The notes under the pieces were generated by a model that was given only the letters and a program-made list of their open reading frames with translations, did no database searches and was not told where the DNA came from. This document shows, in pieces, positions 59,101 through 64,000 of a DNA stretch of 64,000 bases. The stretch lies in the NCBI GenBank assembly GCA_030704615.1, contig CM060731.1, positions 89,136,756 to 89,200,755 on the forward strand, written 5' to 3'. The DNA comes from Takakia lepidozioides (Eukaryota; Streptophyta; Takakiopsida; Takakiales; Takakiaceae). The position numbers and the translations under genes are program-made. Position 1 is the first letter of the stretch. Each line of letters begins with the position of its first letter.

Positions 59101-62100
59101 TAGACCCCAAAAAGCCCCTTGGCTTTTCAAAGTTGGTAAACAGAGGTACAGGAACAATTCCCTTGATGGATTTGAAGAGGGCGTCTCTCTGGTGAGAGTA
59201 CCCAGGAAATGAATCAGAAAGTGAATATTGTCTTCAGGTTCCCAACACAACGGCCATTTGCAATGCCCATTTCCTCTCTGCATCTGTTTGCTGTTCAAAG
59301 GTAGGCTTCCCGCCCTGAGTTTATATTTCAGTCTAATGCCGAGAGTGAGTAAACCCTTGAGGTCATCATGATGGCCTCTCCAATGTCACAGACTGGAAAC
59401 AAGTTCAGGGAAGTTGTCTGCCTAACGTCATTTTTGTCAGACAATTTCCTGGCAAGAGACATGGTTTTGGACTCTACAGCCTCTAAGTCTAGACAGTTCG
59501 ACAGGACGATCCCGCTTCCAAGATATAGAGTCGCTTAACTTTGGATATCTGATGTTGGACATATGTTGCAGCTGACCCCACCATCTGACCTTGAATTCAA
59601 CTGGTCGGGAGCTTAAGGAAGGGATGCCAAACTCACCCTGACAGCCACATTAGCTGTTTTGGAGCATGCTGACATGCACTCCTTGAGCACCCCCACTTGA
59701 ATGGATTCTAGAGAATTAGCCTGGTTGGACTTATCAACGCACACTGCAGATGCGTACTCCAAGGCAGGCCCAATAACGCGGCAAAGCATGCTTTATTTTA
59801 CTTCAGAATTGATCCCTCTGCAGTGGAAAAATTTAGTGAGACCCAGCGCTTTGCACTTGCCAGTTTGAACAACTTTCTGAATATGTGCATCCCAATTACA
59901 GTTGGAGGAAAACTCAACGCCCAGGTATGTGTAGGAAGGGAGGACCAGAGTCTCTTGGCTTCCCCACTGCCACTTGAGATCACCTCCTCCCTCCCCTCGG
60001 TCGTTGAATGCCACCACTGCACATTTACTGACGTTAGCCTCTAGCCCCCAAAGGTCAAAGTATCTCTTCGCGCAATCAAGCAACTCCTGAAGATTGGAAC
60101 GAGTCTCCCCTATGCCTGCGAAGTCATCCGCAAACATAAGGGCTGGTACGGTGGCATCACCCACCCTTAACCCAAATCCCTCACTTTCCACATCCTTGAG
60201 AAGTTGAAAACATTGAAGAGCAGAGGGGAGAGGGTACATCCTTGAGCTACACCTTGGTCTAGGTCAAAGAAGTTAAGACTTCTGACCCTTAGCAGTGACA
60301 CAGCTTTTGGTGTGAGCATACAAGTTATGGACCACTCTCCACATCTTTCCCTTGATCCCAGATGACCAGAGTTGGAGCCATAGACCATCTCTCCACACTG
60401 TGTCGTAAGCCTTTTTGATATCCAGGAAAAAGACAAAAATGGGTTTCTCTTCCTTCCTTGGATAAACTGGCTTAGAGTGAAGAATCCTCGCAGCCCCTGT
60501 TTCTCCGAAAGCCAGCTTGGCCTTCATGGAAACAACCTCTAGACTCCAGATCAACCTCGAGACAAGTACTTATAACTCTGCAAAATATTGCCAACTGCAA
60601 TGGGAAGCATGACGCCTCGATAGTTCCCCGGCTCTTCTCTGTCACCGTTCTTGTGTAGATTGACAATGACCCCCTGTCGCCAGCGAAAGGGGATCATTTC
60701 AGTCTCCAAATAATATTAAAGAGAAGTACAAGGGCCTCTGTCGTGGGGTCACCACTGTGCTTGATAAGCTCGTGGACTATGCCATGTCCACCAGCTTTAT
60801 ATCCCTTGAAATGCTCAATTGCTTCCACAATCTCAGAAGAACTATTTGGAGCATTATAACCTTTTGAAATATATTCCAGTTCATGAGGGCTGTCTAGAAA
60901 CAGTATTTTCAACTGTGTCCTTCCATTCTTTAGAAGACCCCTCACCGTTAGACCTAGAATTTCTGCCAAGGGTACTGTAGTGAGTTTCAAAGGTTTTAAC
61001 AATGTCAATCGTTGAGGTCACCACTGCACGCTTAGTAGTCCTCAGCGCTTGTACTTGCTGACAATTTTTCGGCTTGTACAGACGTTGAAGGGCCAACCAT
61101 AATCTGTTATCATTACCACCATGGCGATATGAGTTTATTTCTCTGAATAACTTGTCCCAAAATAGTTTCTTCCGAGACCTTACAAGCTGATTGATATCTT
61201 TGCAGATCTGGTAGTACCTAGCCCACAATTCTTTGTTGACTTTCGAATTGCAGCACTCTTTATAGAGGACTAGTCTCTCGGCTATCTTGAGTTTGATCTA
61301 ATTGGTCCACCGATTAACAGCTCTACCGCAGACAACTTCTTGCATTGCCAGAGTGAGACTGAAGATCTTCGAGCAAATGGACAAAGCGAGGGAGAGCCTT
61401 TTGCAAGGCCTGGACATACTCAGCCTTGACCTCTTCATTTTAGAATTTTTCTATGCGCCACTTCTGAATCGAACGTTTCACAAATCTCTTGGTGTTGGGG
61501 AAACACCTTTTAATTTCAGTCCAAACCAGGAAGTGGTCAGGGTACCAAAATCAGTTCTGTTGATCAACACATTGGCACTCTGGGGAAACAAATTCTTGTC
61601 CACTATGATATAATCCACAATGGATCATTCCCCAGAGAGAATGTACTCATAGGACATTGTTTGCCGTAGCCTTGTGGCCACTGACCCGCACCCAGTTTGA
61701 GTGGAACACAAAGGGACAGAAACTACCTTTGTCAGGGGCTGAGGCCGGTAGTATGACTTACCTTGGAACAGACAACAAATCCGAGTTTTCAAGATATCCT
61801 CTAGAAATCCCTTTAAACAAGCATCAATCTGCTGTGTGTCATTTGCCCAATAACTAGGCCCCAAAAGCGCCAGAGCTTTTTTCAAAGTTGGAGAGAGAAT
61901 GTACTCATAAGACGTTGTTGAGAGAGAGAGAGAGAGAGAGAGATGTACCTTAGCTGAGCTGGTATATGGTTGCCCAATTCGGTCCATAATTGGTTTCTGC
62001 AATAAATGGCCATACAAGTAGGACTTCATCACAAGAACACAACAAAATTGAAGACCCAAAAGAGCCCTCCCTCGATGCCATGTGCAAGGACAGTAGAGAA

Positions 62101-63813
62101 GCAAGCGCTCACCACCTATTTTGAATAGATGTCACGCATCTATTCCAGTTTCATGCTAGATGGAGGGCACATTAGGAAGATAGGTAGGAAAGTGTCTCGC
62201 TTTATTGCATTGTTCCATCCATAAAAGAAAGGGTAAGAAATGATTGCCTTCAGTATGGCTATGAAATGGGGCGATTGCTGAAATGCTGCGAGTATGAACT
62301 CAATCGACATCTTTTGGGCCTGCCGAAATGGAACTCCTGGACTTTAATATTCTGTCTTATCATACCAAACCCCAATAGCTCAACAGTTTCATGCAATTCT
62401 GTCGGCTGTGAGACTGACAGCATGGCATGTCTCTCTTTCTCTCCCTCTCTCAGTTCCCCGTCCTCATCCCCTCCCCCGTATTTCTTCTCAGGGGCGTATT
62501 GCCATCACGCTACATCAAGCCGCATGTACTGCATACATCATTTCTGTGTGTTTCTTATCTGCTACCAGTGCTCCGCCACAATGAACAGCAACCAAGAATG
62601 TGAACCATCAACATGGGTAAGCTAAATACAAGATGCACTGAAATACAGGAGAGCATAGATTTGACAGATCAATTGATTGTAATACCTAGTCCCAAGTTAT
62701 GAACAACATTAAAAGTTTGTTGGCCTCACCTCCAAGGAGAACTTCTGATCTGGGAATATGGCATCCACTCTCAGAAACACAATGGGCAGTAGTGCACACA
62801 ACAAAGCTGTTCCATCCCATGACCAACAGTTTTATCAGTAATGCCTTACTGGACACAGGGGTACACATGAATATACAAACTATTGATAATACGAGATGCG
62901 GGAGAAAGGAAAGACAGGAAATGAAATGATATGGAAGAAAGAAATTGACATCAACCAGAAACTCAGAGAGCTGGGACAACGCATCAGCACACCCCAGACC
63001 ACACCACGACTGGGTCACATGAACAAGCACAGACAAACCACAACTGAGAGAGATACAGAGACACAGGACAAAAGAAACTTCAGAATGTCCAGAGAGGAGA
63101 GGAACAAGAAGAGTTTGATACATCCATGAAGGCCTGAGGGCCAATGAGAACAAAGATAAGATCCTCATAAACAAATTTTGTAGTACTACAAGAGAGGCAC
63201 GCACAGTCATTCACGTCCCGCAAGGCCACGCCAAAGTAGATGCGGAGCAACAAGGGCGTCAACCTCAACCCATGCTGTAGACGCTGTGATTGGACACACC
63301 CCATCATTGCTTGCAAGGCAGCAGCCATACCTGGATAGGACCAGTGACGCTCCTGCAAGCCAGTCCTCACATGAGACTAGAATCGGATGTTCTACTAAGA
63401 TGGACACAAGAAGAAAAATACCTGGATACACTCATAAATGTCTGCTTATAGGACTTTGAACGAAACCATTGATAGCAAATAACTCACATCAGAAGAGAAG
63501 TCTGCCATGGCAGAAAGCCTTGCTTAAGTCATTCTTGCTTGAGGCACTCTTGGCAACTGCAGATGTAAGGGAGCTTCAGCAGCAATTATTAGAGTAACTA
63601 ATTCTGCTCTTAATCCTTTGCTATGAAACAATGTGTAGGTAAGCTTGGAAAACATTGACATACAGCCAGTCCCTCATTCTCGTCTTTCAAAAGACTTGAA
63701 AACAATGCATCAGCTTCATCTCCGGCACTTGTGCGGCCATCATCTCCAGGTTCGCCTCCCCTGGCAGCTATGGCAGAGCCCGTATATGCCTCATCCATCA
63801 AAGCAAGTAATGC
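44124..63813 (-). CDS. AP5Z1: AP-5 complex subunit zeta-1, C-terminal half, nine exons
   Basis: The host gene. Exons, 5' to 3' on minus: 63664-63813, 63205-63352, 62730-62806, 62248-62319, 61949-61996, 57896-58023, 57357-57519, 56441-56645 and 44124-44176 (TGA at 44124-44126). All junction phases agree and together encode about 350 residues. Recognisable segments are [80 protein letters not shown] and [12 protein letters not shown], all characteristic of plant AP-5 zeta proteins as I know them. AP-5 is an adaptor complex of late endosomes; zeta is one of its large subunits. The first exons lie beyond the right edge of the window. No coding lesion is seen, so the gene is probably active despite its transposon-filled introns. 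Confidence 0.9.
44322..44710 (+). repeat. 5' LTR of the Ty3/gypsy element in AP5Z1
   Basis: 389 bp. It shares GGCCTGTCCTTGAAGAGCAA and many other blocks with 55868-56219, with several indels, so this is an old pair. Confidence 0.9.
44713..44724 (+). other. Primer-binding site
   Basis: TGGTATCAGCGC two bases after the LTR; one change from the plant initiator tRNA-Met site. Confidence 0.85.
44775..45094 (+). pseudogene. gag: gag N-terminal part of the Ty3/gypsy element
   Basis: ATG at 44775, [13 protein letters not shown], then with frame changes and stops a typical capsid stretch ([31 protein letters not shown]). The frame is cut at 45094 by a MITE and resumes at 49564 ([15 protein letters not shown]) to about 49625, where an inverted block begins. 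Confidence 0.75.
45670..47355 (+). CDS. LINE protein, N-terminal repeats and apurinic-type endonuclease
   Basis: 561 codons from about 45670. Residues about 117-257 are three copies of a 47-residue repeat (141-bp period; GFGTLNGLP at 46078, 46219 and 46360) with [15 protein letters not shown] in each. Residues about 283-545 form an endonuclease/exonuclease/phosphatase fold: [38 protein letters not shown] and GTSDHFLVW, which cover the metal-binding Asn, Glu, Asp and His. This enzyme nicks the target in LINE retrotransposition. The frame ends after the endonuclease because about 700 bp seen in the related copy at 58883-61636 are missing. Confidence 0.85.
   Translation: MVTYAKSRASCVVFGVNPRMDDVSFKTTCSSLGLDFMANGSISRLDNRGTLKVAMTKSASNRVPHQFNLKEVRPLTGWRAVLDIGDSMGRSRKTTKGKDFNLRVSNRFDALDEVESKQPEGQDAPKCIEPERPESEGFGTLNGLPVLKVYTRRTNSIHGVIVPKPSDGQSVPKCAEPERRVTEGFGTLNGLPILKVYTRRAKSIHGVIVPKQSDGQSAPMCAEPVRRVTERFGTLNGLPILKVYTRRAKSTHGVTVPPLQNSWPSRSNHKLPRRQTIHMQRAGLRLATFNFSGLTNQRKQLEVGQVLQTNDIHICAGQETWETSDKLVGDVNGYKWAGRMCTLKAASAKRGQKGVGFFVRDFLFDNCEIINKGLRYEHSIWLKLNLKGGMSTKDLFVGCVYMPTEGTLSADADKAFEDVKLDCASFLAKGQVVLLGDFNARVGKGLHQDDIIGPFGEDELNSNGRRLINCLEELQLLTLNNRTRGDQVQWTCEKSQTGERSIVDYIIMDKNLFPQCANVLIDRTDIGTSDHFLVWTEIKRCFPNTKRSVKRSTMPNSQSER
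47550..49367 (+). pseudogene. LINE reverse transcriptase and C-terminal zinc motif, copy 1
   Basis: 605 codons in one frame. RT motifs are [52 protein letters not shown] and MFADDFAGI (about 48100-48126). A thumb-like region follows, then a CPLC...HFLIHCP zinc pattern (about 49057-49110). RT itself looks intact, but it is cut off from the endonuclease frame by the deletion near 47355-47400. The usual template is the LINE's own 3' end. Confidence 0.85.
50826..50863 (-). mobile_element. 38-bp LINE tail insertion
   Basis: 38 bp matching the LINE 3' end (ACAAGGCTATGGCAAACAG, then CTTATGAGTACAT on the plus strand), flanked by a perfect 15-bp repeat TCTGAAATGCCCTTT at 50811-50825 and 50864-50878. 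The LINE strand here is plus; the surrounding inverted gag reads on minus. Confidence 0.85.
51025..51103 (+). mobile_element. Short structured retroposon, copy 2
   Basis: 79 bp flanked by a 16-bp repeat, CTCTCTATGGC(C/T)TCCA, at 51009-51024 and 51104-51119. It folds by eye into CCCCC-GAAA-GGGGG, GCC-GTGA-GGC and CCGGC-TTCG-GCCGG hairpins, and an outer helix between GGCCCAC and GTGGCTC is possible. It is about 85% identical to 42884-42965. It has no tail and no coding sequence. Confidence 0.75.
51122..53255 (+). mobile_element. LINE copy 2 (5'-truncated, decayed)
   Basis: Flanked by TCTATGGCTTCCAGC at 51107-51121 and 53256-53270. It covers RT (frames 51196-51432, 51503-51901 with MFADDFAGI near 51560) and the C-terminal part (52005-52541), ending GTCTTATGAGTACAT. 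There are several frame breaks and a deletion in the RT palm. A hAT MITE sits in its 3' tail. It used part of the target duplication of the structured retroposon as its own target, so it came later. Confidence 0.9.
52890..53240. mobile_element. hAT-type MITE, 351 bp
   Basis: Ends are perfect inverted repeats beginning CAGTGTTGGGCGGTTATTTG. The 8-bp direct repeat GTCTTATG flanks it (52882-52889 and 53241-53248). CAGTG-type ends and 8-bp duplications are the mark of hAT elements. The interior repeats AACCGGCGG and AATAACCG words and has no coding capacity. Confidence 0.95.
53393..55550 (+). pseudogene. pol: RT end, RNase H and integrase of the Ty3/gypsy element
   Basis: RT resumes at [21 protein letters not shown] (about 53400-53460; FIHD replaces the YIDD-type active site). 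RNase H has [14 protein letters not shown] (about 53847-53890) and ends VVADALSRI. Integrase has [22 protein letters not shown] and VSDRHPRF in one frame (54828-55046), then a TGA and DGQTERVNQ (about 55110), so D, D and E are kept. A palindromic insertion-like block lies at 54382-54470. TGACACATC-TTCACATGTCAAG is duplicated at about 54625 and 54738. The tail to the LTR (55551-55867) is decayed. Confidence 0.8.
54382..54470 (+). other. Three-hairpin block inside the integrase region
   Basis: AAAGATATG (54382-54390) and CATATCTTT (54462-54470) are complementary. Between them lie CGGGGTGC-ACCT-GCGCCCCG, ATCAT-GACAA-ATGAT and a CCGC/GCGG stem. The block has no counterpart in Ty3/gypsy integrases and no clear target duplication. 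Confidence 0.5.
55868..56219 (+). repeat. 3' LTR of the Ty3/gypsy element in AP5Z1
   Basis: 352 bp, paired with 44322-44710; starts TGTCACGG and ends GACTGTGACA. Confidence 0.9.
56441..58023 (-). CDS. AP5Z1: AP5Z1 exons 6-8 of those in the window
   Basis: Exons 57896-58023 (acceptor TCTGCAG, donor CAG/GTATG), 57357-57519 (acceptor GGACAG, donor AAG/GTATG) and 56441-56645 (acceptor GCACAG, donor GACG/GTATG). Phases 2 and 0 match across the two junctions. They encode the [32 protein letters not shown] and [12 protein letters not shown] segments. Frames elsewhere in 57520-57895 are intronic. Confidence 0.9.
58024..58559 (-). other. Intron sequence of AP5Z1
   Basis: The first part of the 3.9-kb intron 58024-61948; nothing recognised before the LINE fragments. 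Confidence 0.5.
58560..58877 (-). mobile_element. LINE 3' fragment, diverged subfamily
   Basis: On minus it follows the same layout as the LINE 3' ends in this window (AAACAATT, CCTTGTGGCC, ATTCTCTTG tail) but is more diverged than the adjacent copy. Confidence 0.7.
58883..61636 (-). mobile_element. LINE copy 3 (5'-truncated) in an AP5Z1 intron
   Basis: It reads on minus from the end of the endonuclease (61636, matching the VDYIIMD and SDHFLVW region of LINE copy 1) through a spacer (60694-61228) that copy 1 lacks, then RT (60472-60666, 60167-60554, 59793-60239 with MFADDFAGI) to the 3' tail at 58883. Frames are broken throughout. It lies in the same sense as AP5Z1. Confidence 0.85.
61637..61889 (-). 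mobile_element. LINE 3' fragment
   Basis: A 253-bp LINE 3' end on minus (ending GTCCTATGAGTACATTCTCT), placed head to tail with copy 3. Confidence 0.85.
61890..61918 (-). mobile_element. LINE tail remnant
   Basis: AACAACGTCTTATGAGTACA on minus followed by TTCTCTC; only the last 29 bases of the LINE. Confidence 0.7.
61919..61943. repeat. (GA)n microsatellite
   Basis: About 12 GA units just inside the intron, six bases from the donor of AP5Z1 exon 61949-61996. Confidence 0.9.
61949..63813 (-). CDS. AP5Z1: AP5Z1 exons 1-5 of those in the window
   Basis: Exons 63664-63813 (phase 0, [12 protein letters not shown]), 63205-63352 (ERHWSYPG to RDVND), 62730-62806 (SLLCALLP to KFSLE), 62248-62319 ([14 protein letters not shown] to AILK) and 61949-61996 ([16 protein letters not shown]). 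All donors are GT except that of 62248-62319, which reads AAG/GCAATC and has no usable GT nearby, so a GC-AG intron is proposed. Confidence 0.85.
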
Positions 63814-64000
63814 CTGTCATCAGAGTCATGCAATAAGTAGGAAATAAACAAAGTGTCCTTGGGTTCAGACCTTAAGCCTACTAAAAGATAATCTTGAATG
63901 ATAGACAGGCATGCACTCACAAACATCAGCAACAAAGCTTAGAGGGGTTCATGGCTGGCATGTGAGAAAGGGGTGAAAGAGGGGAGAGGGAGAAAGAGAG

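Noticed and set aside
62686-63210. A 174-codon minus-strand protein
   Set aside because: Only 62730-62806 is coding, and in another frame; the long frame runs through an intron.

Overview
The window is eukaryotic nuclear DNA. The clearest evidence is the only host gene I can recognise, the C-terminal half of an AP-5 complex zeta subunit on the minus strand (about 44.1-63.8 kb). It is split into nine short exons by introns of up to 12 kb. Its sequence resembles plant homologues, and the transposon families (Ty3/gypsy chromoviruses primed by initiator tRNA-Met, Mutator-like elements, hAT and TA-target MITEs, LINEs) fit a streptophyte with a large repeat-rich genome, such as a charophyte alga. 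The organism is an inference; no taxonomic marker is present. Most of the window is nested mobile DNA.

Region 1 (1-13.1 kb): a short unrecognised gene fragment and a diverged 133-bp duplication are followed by an 11.8-kb Mutator-like element, here called element A (1333-13094). It has terminal inverted repeats and a 9-10 bp target duplication. It carries two divergently transcribed genes: a MULE-domain plus SWIM zinc-finger transposase (plus strand, 8755-12336) and a many-exon gene (minus strand, 1554-6886) whose product joins a ParB-like domain to a beta-class DNA-methyltransferase-like domain. Arrays of short palindromes lie in an intron of the methyltransferase gene, between the two genes, and near the right end.

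Region 2 (13.1-30.4 kb): a strongly diverged second copy of the same gene pair, in the same order and orientation (element B). Element A inserted 28 bp downstream of the stop codon of element B's methyltransferase gene. Element B has its own unrelated family of palindromes. Its transposase gene is split by a Ty3/gypsy chromovirus (19769-26453, minus).

Region 3 (30.4-42.8 kb): a second chromovirus of the same family in the opposite orientation (30398-37251), then a decayed Ty3/gypsy element whose polyprotein ends in a PHD finger instead of a chromodomain (about 38.3-42.4 kb).

Region 4 (42.8-64 kb): the AP-5 zeta gene. Its last intron holds an 11.9-kb Ty3/gypsy element (44322-56219). That element contains a TA-flanked MITE, itself split by a LINE, an internal inverted segment, a second LINE interrupted by a hAT MITE, a 38-bp LINE tail, and a short structured retroposon with its own target duplications. 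A further intron holds several LINE fragments. Target duplications give the insertion order at most sites.

The main candidate for an undescribed system is the two-gene Mutator-like element encoding a ParB-methyltransferase, seen here in two diverged lineages that each carry their own palindrome arrays.
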